Positions 18,371-27,426 of a stretch of 64,000 bases of DNA are shown one piece after another; the first letter of the stretch is position 1; each line of letters starts with the position of its first letter. The translations under genes were made by a program, and so were the position numbers. This DNA comes from CAYRUD01 sp964427425 (GTDB taxonomy: Bacteria > Chlamydiota > Chlamydiia > Chlamydiales > FEN-1388), in assembly GCA_964427425.1 (NCBI GenBank), contig CAYRUD010000011.1, positions 62,001 through 126,000 on the forward strand, in the 5' to 3' direction. The notes under the pieces are model-generated. The model ran no database searches. It was given only the letters and a program-made list of their open reading frames with translations, and was not told where the DNA came from.

Positions 18371-19582
18371 TTATGATGTTGGAAGAATTGCTATGATGTC
18401 CGAAATTTCTTTCTCTTCATTTGGCTCTTGAGGCTGTACAGCTATTTGATTTACAACTTCATTGTTAATAACCATGACAGATGACTTTCCCCCGCAGAGA
18501 TTCATCGCATCAGTACATCCTAGATTTTTCATAAATGATTGAAGCTCTTTCATTGTCATGCCTTTTGAGGGATCATTTTCGTATGAGCCTTCTACCACGA
18601 CGCATATCCAATGGCCATTCATGTGTTTCCCGATAGCTGTACGAGGATGACGATGTGTGATGAATGTCTGCAGCGTCTGTTCTACCTCAAATGAGTCAAC
18701 ACTTTCACCTTTATGAATGAGGACAGGGGTTCCCCCAACTATATGTTGGGCTTTGTCAGAGTTCCAAATTGATTGATGTGTTGGATCAAGATGGGGTGTG
18801 AGAGTGATATTGTAAGACGCTTGACTCTTATCTGTTGCCTTTTGAAGTGGCTTTATGTAAGGGGAAAGAGGCCCTGCTGAGAGAACGTAACTATCTGTAG
18901 AAAGAGCTTGCATGTTCGAGGGCCCTTTGTCAACTTTTTCTACATGATTTCCAGTTATTGTGACTTCAACGCCATTAGGCGCAACAGGTGTTGTCGCGTT
19001 GAAAATGGGGGTGTAGAGCGTCACTTGATCATCTGCTCGAGTGGTATTCAATCCATTGATTTGAATTTGAGTAGTCTCGTCCAAAGTTGCGGATGAAATG
19101 GCTGTTACTCTATCAATAAGAGGGGAATTCTCACGCTCATTCCACATAATTGCCGCACGTTGTTTATGAGGAAGTGAATGCCATACGTTGTTGATCTTCA
19201 TGATGCCGAACGGGCGTCCTTTGAGTGGATCCTTAGTCACATAAAATCCTCCGTTAATCGCAGCGATAGCATGAACGCGAGCCGACATTGCTGAGGCTTT
19301 GTCAACTCCGAGGCAGCTATTCTTCGCTTTTACAGGGCGGATTGTGACTTTTCTGGGGTCGATGTCAAGAATGTGCGCTTTTATTTGTAATTCTTTGAGC
19401 TCAATGCATTTATATATTACGCCTTCGTGTATTGTCTTTGTCTTTATGATTTGAAATTCGGTTAGGTCCTTCTCTCTTGGTTCAGTCACATCAAGACTGA
19501 ATAACGAGACTGAAATGCAAGAGAAGATACATAGAGGGAGCGACACTGATGTCATAAGGAATAAGTTCATTAGTTTCTTCAT
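18371..19582 (-). CDS. Exported phosphodiester glycosidase (NAGPA-domain) family protein
   Basis: The 403-residue product starts with a signal peptide (MKKLMNLFLMTSVSLPLCIF then a Cys-Ser-rich stretch), so it is probably exported to the periplasm or is a lipoprotein-like anchored protein. The rest matches the NAGPA/phosphodiester glycosidase domain: AINGGFYV near residue 108, HPRTAIG near 315, and MTMKELQSFMKNLGCTDAMN followed by LCGGKSSVMV near 370. In most members the last motif is LDGGGSS; here Cys replaces Asp and Lys replaces a Gly, which may change or abolish catalysis. Family members cleave sugar phosphodiesters or act on cell-wall polymers; the target here is unknown. The gene is convergent with fba. 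Confidence 0.8.
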   Translation of the reverse strand: MKKLMNLFLMTSVSLPLCIFSCISVSLFSLDVTEPREKDLTEFQIIKTKTIHEGVIYKCIELKELQIKAHILDIDPRKVTIRPVKAKNSCLGVDKASAMSARVHAIAAINGGFYVTKDPLKGRPFGIMKINNVWHSLPHKQRAAIMWNERENSPLIDRVTAISSATLDETTQIQINGLNTTRADDQVTLYTPIFNATTPVAPNGVEVTITGNHVEKVDKGPSNMQALSTDSYVLSAGPLSPYIKPLQKATDKSQASYNITLTPHLDPTHQSIWNSDKAQHIVGGTPVLIHKGESVDSFEVEQTLQTFITHRHPRTAIGKHMNGHWICVVVEGSYENDPSKGMTMKELQSFMKNLGCTDAMNLCGGKSSVMVINNEVVNQIAVQPQEPNEEKEISDIIAILPTS

Positions 19583-19763
19583 AGGAGACCTCGCTCAATT
19601 ATTAACAAGCCTGCAATCATGATAGATATTGTTATTAAAGGTGAGTATACTGGTATTCTATTTCACGACGAGATCAAACATTTTTTTAAATAAGAGCTGT
19701 GCGAGAATGCGTCCAAGAGGCGATGCTCCATTTTTGTATAGCTCTGAAGAGAAGATTATTTGC

Positions 19764-20696
19764 ATGATTGGAAGAAACGACGATTGTTGGTGTGGAAGCG
19801 GCAAAAAGTGGAAAAAATGCCATTTTCCTGAGATGGGGCCAAAGGATTCTACAAGTAATTCAGAATGTGGTGGTTATAACAAAGAGCTTGCCAAAAAGTA
19901 CTGGAAGCAGTGGGGGATTATTTTAAAGACTCCACAGCAGATCGAGGGTATACGTAAGGCAAATCACCTTGCAGCACGTATTCTTGATGATGTTTGCCTC
20001 CTTGCTGAGCCAGGTGTTACCACTAATTACTTAAACGAAATAGCTCACAAAAAGATTATCGAAGCGGGAGCGACTCCTGCCCCACTAGGTTATGGGCATC
20101 CTCCATATCCGAAGAGTATTTGTACTTCATTAAATGAGGTGATCTGTCACGGCATTCCTAATGACCAACCTCTAGTTGTTGGCGACATTATGAATGTCGA
20201 TGTATCTGTCATCTTGAACGGCTTTGTTGGCGACTGTAGTAAAATGGTCGCAATTGGTGGAGTTACAACGCCTGAGCGTAAGCTTGTCTTTGATACATCG
20301 CTTCTTTGCCTTCAAGAAGCTGCCAAGAGAGCTGTAAAGCCAGGCGCATTAGTTTCAAAAATTGGCGATGTCATTCAAGAGATCTCGGACAAACATGGGA
20401 CAAGTGTTGTCGTAGACTTCGTAGGGCATGGTTTAGGATTGAAGATGCATGAATCGCCTCAGGTTCCTCACTCTAAGAACTCACTTCATATTCCGCTTGT
20501 TCCTGGGATGACATTCACAATTGAGCCTATGATTAATGCTGGTGTAAGAGACGGTATTATAGATAAACGAGATAAGTGGACAGTTCGAACTGCAGATGGA
20601 AGAGCGTCTGCTCAATGGGAGCATGCATTTCTTATAACAGAAACAGGGTATGAGCTTTTAACGCCTTGGACAGTAACGTCTTGTGGTTTGATGTAA
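19764..20696 (+). CDS. map: Type I methionine aminopeptidase with N-terminal SEC-C motif
   Basis: It removes the initiator methionine from nascent proteins. I take the ATG at 19764 (MIGRNDDCWCGSGKKWKKCH), 311 residues; the frame is open 45 codons further up, but that part is unlike any Map. Residues 4-20 form a SEC-C zinc knuckle (CWCGSGKKWKKCH), which is thought to bind ribosomes or zinc and is typical of chlamydial and some other bacterial Maps. The catalytic pita-bread domain has the five metal ligands in order: two Asp in NVDVSVILNGFVGDCSKM, His in GHGLGLKMHESP, Glu in FTIEPMIN and Glu in WEHAFLIT. The usual substrate loop is CHGIPN. It is followed by a strong terminator shared with the convergent TlyC-like gene. 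Confidence 0.95.
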   Translation: MIGRNDDCWCGSGKKWKKCHFPEMGPKDSTSNSECGGYNKELAKKYWKQWGIILKTPQQIEGIRKANHLAARILDDVCLLAEPGVTTNYLNEIAHKKIIEAGATPAPLGYGHPPYPKSICTSLNEVICHGIPNDQPLVVGDIMNVDVSVILNGFVGDCSKMVAIGGVTTPERKLVFDTSLLCLQEAAKRAVKPGALVSKIGDVIQEISDKHGTSVVVDFVGHGLGLKMHESPQVPHSKNSLHIPLVPGMTFTIEPMINAGVRDGIIDKRDKWTVRTADGRASAQWEHAFLITETGYELLTPWTVTSCGLM

Positions 20697-20704
20697 TGCA
20701 TTTG

Positions 20705-20738
20705 CCTTGCGACTCTTTCTTAATGAAGAGTCGCAAGG
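20705..20738. terminator. Bidirectional terminator, 13-bp stem
   Basis: CCTTGCGACTCTT at 20705-20717 pairs perfectly with AAGAGTCGCAAGG at 20726-20738. It lies 8 bases after the map stop and 6 bases beyond the stop of the convergent gene. Confidence 0.85.
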
Positions 20739-20744
20739 GATATG

Positions 20745-21767
20745 TTAGCGATGAGCGTTTAGGATTTTTAGGATGATCCCATCATCATTCTCGTCATAGA
20801 TATCACCGACAATTTCTTCTAAAATCGCCTCTAAAGTGATAATACCTATTCGCTCTGAGCCTCTATAGACAGCGGCCATGTGTGAGCGGCTCTGTTGAAG
20901 TAACCTTAAAGCAGCTAAAATAGGCATATCTTCTTGAAGAGATGAGCTTTCTTTAATGAGTGATTTCCACTCTCTCTTTCCAATCTCTCTCAAAGCAAAG
21001 AACTGCTTTGTATTCAATATACCTTTAAGTTCCTCACCATGAAGAACTGGCAGTCTTGTGTGTCCTGAGGAGATGATTATTTTCTCAACATCTTCAAAAG
21101 AAGCATCATATTGAACATAATCAACTTGTTCCCAAGGGATATACGCATTGAGAACTGTTGTTCGTTCAAGTCGGACAACGTTGATAATGTACTGGCGATT
21201 TTCCTCTGAAATAGATTCAAGAGGGTCTTGATGGTTGAAATCATCTTTTTCTTCATATGTGGAGAAAGGAATTGACTCAACGACTTTCCTTGTAGACCAC
21301 TCGAAGATGATGACGAGAGGAAATATAATCTTTTCAATGTAGTAGAGCCATGGAGCTACCATAAGCCCAATCGAAAGAGGTTTTTTGAGAGCTAGAGTTT
21401 TAGGAACTAATTCGCCAAAGACGACGCTGAAGTAGGTTATAATAACTACGATGGTGATAATCGATATGAGTTCTGCTCCAGTGTTGCTGATATGCAGAGT
21501 CTCTTCGAGCCAGGGGGCGAGTTGCCCCTCAGCTCCGGCACCGCCAATTGCAGCTGCAAAGGCACTGATAAAAGTGATGCCGATTTGGGTAACAGAAAGA
21601 GTTCTTTCCGGGTTCTCCCTAAGACGAAGAAGAAGGGCTACTTTTTCTCGTCCAGATGAGGCCATTTCTCTCAGGGTGTAGCGATTGATAGCGATGAGAG
21701 AAGTTTCTGCTCCGGAAAGCAGTCCATTGAGCATAATGCAAAGAATAATGAGAAATGTCTCAATCAT
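20745..21767 (-). CDS. CNNM/CBS-domain membrane protein (hemolysin TlyC/CorB-like)
   Basis: The 340-residue product begins with a CNNM (DUF21) membrane domain: METFLIILCIMLNGLLSGAE-type start, GAETSLIAINR, a second hydrophobic block (TQIGITFISAFAAAIGGAG) and a third (FGELVPKTLALKKP, the conserved GExxPK signature). It continues into a pair of CBS domains (from TTVLNAYIPWEQVDYV to about residue 320). It stops after the CBS pair, so the C-terminal CorC/HlyC domain found in many relatives is missing, giving a short form. The CNNM family moves or senses divalent cations such as Mg2+; the hemolysin label is historical. Two such genes are common in Chlamydiae. It is convergent with map. Confidence 0.88.
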   Translation of the reverse strand: MIETFLIILCIMLNGLLSGAETSLIAINRYTLREMASSGREKVALLLRLRENPERTLSVTQIGITFISAFAAAIGGAGAEGQLAPWLEETLHISNTGAELISIITIVVIITYFSVVFGELVPKTLALKKPLSIGLMVAPWLYYIEKIIFPLVIIFEWSTRKVVESIPFSTYEEKDDFNHQDPLESISEENRQYIINVVRLERTTVLNAYIPWEQVDYVQYDASFEDVEKIIISSGHTRLPVLHGEELKGILNTKQFFALREIGKREWKSLIKESSSLQEDMPILAALRLLQQSRSHMAAVYRGSERIGIITLEAILEEIVGDIYDENDDGIILKILNAHR

Positions 21768-21901
21768 AGGGCGGTGTTATATAAAGTACCCTTATACAGG
21801 TGTTGAAAAAGGATTTTCTCTCAATTCGCATATTACAACAGACGATGTGATATGTGAACGTTTATTTAATATAATTATCAAGCTTTCGGGAGAAGTCTAC
21901 A

Positions 21902-23992
21902 ATGAAAAATAAATTACATAATGCTATTTCTCCCTATCTTCTTCAGCACAGGGATAATCTGATCGCATGGAATGAGTGGAGCGAAAGTATTTTTCAAGAG
22001 GCACAAGCTACCAATAAGCTCGTATTCATTTCAATTGGCTATTCATCATGCCATTGGTGCCATGTTATGGAAAGAGAAAGTTTCAATGATGCAGAAGTCT
22101 CTGAAGTTGTAAACGAGCTGACAATTCCAATAAAAGTAGATAGAGAAGAGCATCCAGAAGTAGATGCATACTATATGAAAGAGGCATCTCAGATCATTGA
22201 ACATGTCGGATGGCCTCTTAATGTTTTAGTCGAACCATCTGGATCTACTCTCTTTGCTTTTACCTATTTGCCTAAAAATCAGCTGATTGAAGTCATAAAG
22301 AAAATCTCTCAATGGTGGGCTGAGAGTAAAGAGAGATTCAAGATTTCTAAGGGTGAACAGGTTAAGAAGTTATGTGAAGAAAAAAAGGCTTCATCAACCA
22401 AAGAAGCTTCTACTCAAGATGTAGAAAGAATGCTTCAGCGTGTGACAGATCGGTATCTTATCATTATTAGGAAAATCAGAGATGAAATGTGGGGCGGCAT
22501 CGGGCAGGATCAGAAGTTCCCACTAACATATCAGCTTCAGCTTCTCTTATCCTATGGAGATGAATTGGATAAAAGATTTGCCTTTCACACTCTTCGTAAA
22601 ATGGCAAGAGGTGGGCTCTTCGATCATATCGAAGGCGGTTTCTTTCGATATACTATAGATCGAGCATGGTGTGTGCCCCATTTCGAAAAAATGCTGTATG
22701 ATAATGCTCTTTTAATCGATGTCTACACTGAGGCTTATTGTCTCTCAAAAGAGAAAGGGTTTCTCGAGATTGTCAAAAGAGCAATATCCTTTGTCATAGA
22801 GTCTTTTCAGATTGAAAATAGTAGCCTCTTTGCAAGCTCATTCGACGCTGATTCAGTAGACTCTGATGAGGGAGGGTACTATTGTCTGTCTGAAGAAGAG
22901 CTTTCATCTGTTTTTCATTCACTTCAAAATTCGGGAATTGACGAGGCTCGTGAAAAGCAAATCAAACATGTATACGGCCTGGATATAGGGCCTCTTGTCT
23001 ATGATGTGCATGGCGGAGGAAAGCCTCCTAGGTATCATGTGATGAAGCCATATGGATTTGATCTATCGGATCAAGAGCTCATATTCGAACAAAGCGTAAA
23101 AAAATATCGGTCGACGCTTCCCTCTGAGAGAATGTCTGTGAGAAATAATGCTGTGAAGACAAGTTGGAATGCTCTTATGATTCACTCTCTCATTCGAGCC
23201 GGGATCAGGTGCCAGCATCAGGAATGGGTGGAATTTGGACAAAGAGCTCTTCACGCGCTTATCAATGTCATGTATGATGGAAGGACTCTTCTTAGATATA
23301 GCTTAGGCGAAGTAAAGCGTCATCATGGAACGATCAGCGATTATGCCGCGCTCGTACGCTCGCTCATAACACTTTTTGATGAGACATCTGAGTATTGGGC
23401 GCTAGAGATGGCAATACTCCTGTATGAAGAAACAGAGAAGCAGTTCAGGCTTCCTGGAGGTGGAGTACATTATTCTATCGTTGATACTAAGTCCAAATTG
23501 TTTTCACAAGTCGCAAGTGACGTAGATGGACAAGAGCCATCAGGAACCTCGTTACATATCGAAAATGGACTTCGTCTTTTTGCTCTTTTAGGTGAAAGGT
23601 GTCGTGATGGCTTGAATAGAGCGATGGAATTTATTCAGAATGAGATGAAAGATGATATTGATTCGCTCTTTTCGAGAGCGTACTCTCTATATGCCTTTCA
23701 TTCAATCCAACCATTTAAGATCAATCATCCCTTTTGGGTTATTTGTTCAAATGCAGAGCAATTGAACACTATGAAAGAACGGGTGAGAGCCATAAAAGAT
23801 GATCGTAATGGTCTTTTCATTCTGAAGAGTGATTGGCATAAGCTCATAGAGCTTGGGGCCCCTCTGCTACCTCCACAACAAGAAGACTTTGAATCTGAAA
23901 GTCCTCTTCTACTCATATGTGACTCTCAAGCTTGTCTACAACCTATAAAGGGAACAACGTCTATAGAGAGTTATTTTCTTAATAAACGTTAG
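21902..23992 (+). CDS. DUF255 thioredoxin-fold protein (YyaL / SPATA20 family)
   Basis: The 696-residue product has an N-terminal thioredoxin-like DUF255 domain with the family motif SSCHWCHVMERESF (CxxC-type) at about residues 48-61 and VDREEHPEVD. It continues into a large (alpha/alpha) barrel domain resembling N-acyl-glucosamine epimerase/six-hairpin glycosidases (DMWGGIGQDQKFP, GGFFRYTIDRAWCVPHFEKM, SFDADSVDSDEGGYY). Length is standard for the family. The ATG has GGGAGAAG upstream. The biochemical function of the family is not established; a redox-linked sugar or nucleotide activity has been guessed. It precedes the triplet of large paralogues on the same strand but is probably a separate transcript (139 bases). 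Confidence 0.85.
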   Translation: MKNKLHNAISPYLLQHRDNLIAWNEWSESIFQEAQATNKLVFISIGYSSCHWCHVMERESFNDAEVSEVVNELTIPIKVDREEHPEVDAYYMKEASQIIEHVGWPLNVLVEPSGSTLFAFTYLPKNQLIEVIKKISQWWAESKERFKISKGEQVKKLCEEKKASSTKEASTQDVERMLQRVTDRYLIIIRKIRDEMWGGIGQDQKFPLTYQLQLLLSYGDELDKRFAFHTLRKMARGGLFDHIEGGFFRYTIDRAWCVPHFEKMLYDNALLIDVYTEAYCLSKEKGFLEIVKRAISFVIESFQIENSSLFASSFDADSVDSDEGGYYCLSEEELSSVFHSLQNSGIDEAREKQIKHVYGLDIGPLVYDVHGGGKPPRYHVMKPYGFDLSDQELIFEQSVKKYRSTLPSERMSVRNNAVKTSWNALMIHSLIRAGIRCQHQEWVEFGQRALHALINVMYDGRTLLRYSLGEVKRHHGTISDYAALVRSLITLFDETSEYWALEMAILLYEETEKQFRLPGGGVHYSIVDTKSKLFSQVASDVDGQEPSGTSLHIENGLRLFALLGERCRDGLNRAMEFIQNEMKDDIDSLFSRAYSLYAFHSIQPFKINHPFWVICSNAEQLNTMKERVRAIKDDRNGLFILKSDWHKLIELGAPLLPPQQEDFESESPLLLICDSQACLQPIKGTTSIESYFLNKR

Positions 23993-24131
23993 AAAGAGAT
24001 TCAATAAGAGTTAATTACGAGCGTTTGAATTGATAATTAAAGATTTGATTCACTCTTACAAAGCGAAGCTGTTAAGGTATCGGTCGTCCTCATTTTTGCC
24101 AAAAAACTATTAACACATAAAGTGGCTGTGT

Positions 24132-27100
24132 ATGAGTTCAACCGTCCGCACAAATATTCAATTTATCGCTGCAAGCTCGTCTTCCCTATTATTACACACA
24201 ACTCCAGAGAAGGAATTTGAAAATACTACAGATAATAATCTAATTGTATTTCAGCTTGCTGGGATTACAAGGCGCATAAAATTAATTGAACAGGAATTGC
24301 AAAATTCCGAATCGGTTCAATCAATAAACAGTCGAGTTGGCGCACTGTGGAGAGATTTAAAGATAGAGAGCTGTTGGAATCAATTCGCTGTTAGCTTCTC
24401 CGAGCAGTTGAGGGAGAGAAAATCAATATCAGAGTCTTTGCATATCGAGGGCAAGGAGTTAGTTGAAAAAATCAAAGAAGTAAGCAAAGTCGCTTTTAAT
24501 ATCCCCGTATTGGAAGCTGAAGAAGAGGAGATCGAAGGCCCAGACATTATTTTTAAGGACTTTTGGAGCAGTAAAAAGCTCTTGAAGAATTACGTGGGGA
24601 TGAAAAACAAAAAACTACAAGCTTGGGTTAATGAGCTTCATCAATCGCTTTACTCTCAGAGTTTTCGCTCAACATCTCAGTTACAAAATCAGATAAACAA
24701 CCTTCAAAAGAAAATCGACGAAATAAATCTTAAGAAAGCTCAAGTCTTCGTAGAACTAATAAATCCTATAGCTACATTGACGACTCGCGTTGTATCTGGA
24801 GAACATGGAGATGAGATTAAGCAGAAATTAGTGAGTTATTCTGAATCGATCATCAGCTTCGAAGTATTTTTAAAACTTCTTTTGATCGATTTGTGTTTGT
24901 ATAAAAAAGCAGACGACATTAAGCGACTGCCTCTTTTTCAAGAGCTTGACCTTACCCAACATGATGTAATGTCTCTTCGAAATATTTTGAAGGATTCGAA
25001 AGAAGAGGAGAAAAAAATAATTCTCGATGGGATTGAGGGGTCTTTAAGTTTCTTAAGCCCTCACTTCAAGAAATTGATTGGGAAAGGGTATGAGCTTGAC
25101 AACTTAGCTAGACAATACTCAGAAGAGCTCAAAAAGCTATTTTACTCTGTATATGAGCAGACAGCGTCTGAGGAAAGCAACGCCTCGGTCAGCAATGATC
25201 AGGGCGATGATCAAGAAGATGTTGAACCGCCTTCTGGTTTTGAAGAAGCACGATTATATGTAAATGAGGGTAGTGCTCAAACAATAGATCGGGTCGCTGA
25301 GTCAGACGTCATTGATAGCATAATGTCAAATGAGTTGAAATTATCCACAGCTCTCACTGGGATTATTCAAAGTATTGTTTATCCAGACGAGGGAACAATA
25401 AAAGAGTTGGCAGGAGCTGTTTGGGAAAAGCGTAATACAAAATATTGCTTAAGCCTAATGGAAAAGATTTCTGACGCAAATGCCAGAAAGCATTTTGCAA
25501 AGTATTTACTCACTCATTCAATTGTTGGTAAAGATCAAAATATACATCAATTTCTTCATGCGTCTTTAAAATACTACAAGGATGAAGAGCTTCTTACGCT
25601 TTTTGCTGACGTCTTTGAGACCCTCTCATCAGACAAGAGCGATGATCTTTATGTATATCCACTCATGATGAATGTTGTGAAAGGCTGCAATGAAGATGTG
25701 AAGGAGAAATTCTTTGTAGCTCTCTTCATTTTTTTAGAGACAATTCCGGAAAAAGATATCTTTTTCTCTGAAGATCATGCGCCATTTACTGTCTCAGCGA
25801 TCGCTCAGTTTACTCAGAGCCCTGAGTTTTTGCATTTTTATTACGATGAGCGCCTTCTTAAAAGCTTTTCACAAAATCTATTCCATGAGCACAAACAAGC
25901 TCATGAATATTGGAGAGAGCGTAATTATAAGAAGTTAGAGCAGAAATTGAGAGAAGGAAGTATTTCTTCGAATGAATCTTCATCTTCTCAAGAGGTATTC
26001 ATTGAAATTACCAATGAATACAAAAAGCTACGAGATCAAAAGGATGAGCTTCTCTCGCAGTTATATGCTCCTTCAATTTCATTGATCGCTCATATTCTTG
26101 ATGGTAGGTATGGAGATCGGATTCGGGAAAGATATCTGCAAGGAGAATTTCAAGAAAATAACCCTAAGGGTTTCTTCCGTCTTCTCCTTATTCATCAAAT
26201 ACGAAGAGATCAATCTGAGCCTCATGTTTTATTCAATGTACAGGCAAAGACAGATCAATATACTGACTATCTTCGAGAACACTCTCAACGCATAAAAGAT
26301 CTCCCGCTCGACTCAATAGAGATGCTTATAGATGCTACTGATTTAGGAGTAGGGGATTACGCGATCAAAAGTCTATTGTCTCATTTCGAAGATCTAAAGA
26401 GAAGTTCGAAGGAGTATAATAAGAAAACGTATCGAGTTTTACGGGAATATCTCCCCAATTCTTCTTCTCTATTGGCTGACGTGTTAGATTCATCAGGGGA
26501 AAATCATGTAGAAGAAGATCTAAATGATACTGATTGGATCGATCTCTCAACAGGACTTGATGATGATACGCCTGTTCTTGAGGACGATATAGGGTATCAA
26601 CAAGATGAACTATTGCGCGAGTATGGCCTTTGGGCTGATCTGAATATACTTGATGAAATATATCAGCATGTAATTGACCCATTCTTGATGGATGTTGACG
26701 GCATTCAGGATCAGATTAAAGCTTTTATCGCAGTAAGGAGTGAAGAAGAGCTCTTTGAATTCATGAATCAGACCAAATCTCTTCTTCTTCGAGCGAGGTA
26801 TATAGCTTCATATTTGCTCTCAAAGCCAGCTAAAGAAATGTATTCGTCTTTAAAGTTTCTGACATCTGATTTTAATGAATCAAAAGGTCATGAGATTCAA
26901 AGTGTCTGCAGAGAAATGTTTAGCAATATTCTTTCTGATAGAGATGTAGGTAAACATGGTGTTTCGTATTTTGCGACTTCTTCATCGCAGCAAGAGGATC
27001 GTAGAGAAGGGGATGTCAACTGGTTTAATAAACTTACAAGCGTAGTAGATCTGTTTTACGAGATATACAAAAACGATACAGGAAAGTTTAGAGAAGCACT

Positions 27101-27215
27101 TATGTCATTCTCGGAGTTTGCGCTGCTAATGCTCAAAGAGTACTCCTATGTAAGAGGAGTAGAGACCGTCAAATCTAAACTGGAAGGGCTCATCGAGCAA
27201 GTCAGACGCGAGTAA
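24132..27215 (+). CDS. Large two-half repeat protein A (tandem paralogue 1 of 3)
   Basis: 1027 residues, no family recognised, no signal peptide and no membrane segment. It is strongly helical and built of two comparable halves. Each half has a coiled-coil helix (about 182-205 and 600-640), then a compact module (about 208-262 and 642-692). The modules read INPIATLTTRVVSGEHGDEI...FLKLLLIDL and YAPSISLIAHILDGRYGDRI...FFRLLLIHQ. An acidic linker follows (about 345-373 and 788-820), then a helical block (MEKISDANARKHFAKYLLTH versus QTKSLLLRARYIASYLLSKP). A GLWAD motif is near 832. Genes B and C match it over their full length. Before the ATG lies AAAGTGGC, similar to the site before gene B. The role is unknown; a helical scaffold or translocated effector would fit. 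Confidence 0.75.
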   Translation: MSSTVRTNIQFIAASSSSLLLHTTPEKEFENTTDNNLIVFQLAGITRRIKLIEQELQNSESVQSINSRVGALWRDLKIESCWNQFAVSFSEQLRERKSISESLHIEGKELVEKIKEVSKVAFNIPVLEAEEEEIEGPDIIFKDFWSSKKLLKNYVGMKNKKLQAWVNELHQSLYSQSFRSTSQLQNQINNLQKKIDEINLKKAQVFVELINPIATLTTRVVSGEHGDEIKQKLVSYSESIISFEVFLKLLLIDLCLYKKADDIKRLPLFQELDLTQHDVMSLRNILKDSKEEEKKIILDGIEGSLSFLSPHFKKLIGKGYELDNLARQYSEELKKLFYSVYEQTASEESNASVSNDQGDDQEDVEPPSGFEEARLYVNEGSAQTIDRVAESDVIDSIMSNELKLSTALTGIIQSIVYPDEGTIKELAGAVWEKRNTKYCLSLMEKISDANARKHFAKYLLTHSIVGKDQNIHQFLHASLKYYKDEELLTLFADVFETLSSDKSDDLYVYPLMMNVVKGCNEDVKEKFFVALFIFLETIPEKDIFFSEDHAPFTVSAIAQFTQSPEFLHFYYDERLLKSFSQNLFHEHKQAHEYWRERNYKKLEQKLREGSISSNESSSSQEVFIEITNEYKKLRDQKDELLSQLYAPSISLIAHILDGRYGDRIRERYLQGEFQENNPKGFFRLLLIHQIRRDQSEPHVLFNVQAKTDQYTDYLREHSQRIKDLPLDSIEMLIDATDLGVGDYAIKSLLSHFEDLKRSSKEYNKKTYRVLREYLPNSSSLLADVLDSSGENHVEEDLNDTDWIDLSTGLDDDTPVLEDDIGYQQDELLREYGLWADLNILDEIYQHVIDPFLMDVDGIQDQIKAFIAVRSEEELFEFMNQTKSLLLRARYIASYLLSKPAKEMYSSLKFLTSDFNESKGHEIQSVCREMFSNILSDRDVGKHGVSYFATSSSQQEDRREGDVNWFNKLTSVVDLFYEIYKNDTGKFREALMSFSEFALLMLKEYSYVRGVETVKSKLEGLIEQVRRE

Positions 27216-27241
27216 TATCAAAGATAAAAAAACTTTATCAG

Positions 27242-27263
27242 ACCCTCTCATATAAGAGAGGGT
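27242..27263 (+). terminator. Terminator after paralogue A
   Basis: ACCCTCTC at 27242-27249 pairs with GAGAGGGT at 27256-27263 around a 6-nt loop, followed by a short TTTGG. It lies 26 bases after the stop of paralogue A; the T-run is short, so some readthrough into paralogue B is possible. Confidence 0.7.
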
Positions 27264-27426
27264 TTGGAATCAGTTATTGCATAAAGAACCGGCAAATTTT
27301 CAATGAAAAACGTTGATGGGAGTATTATTTAAGATTTAATTGAAATTTTAATTCAACCAATCAAAAAAAAACTGCTAATGTAACGGCTGTCCATGTAGCC
27401 TAATCGATATATAAGGTGGCCGATTC

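Noticed and set aside
19629..19763. 45-codon extension upstream of the methionine aminopeptidase
   Set aside because: The SEC-C motif begins immediately after the Met at 19764, as in other Maps with this motif; the upstream part is not conserved in kind.
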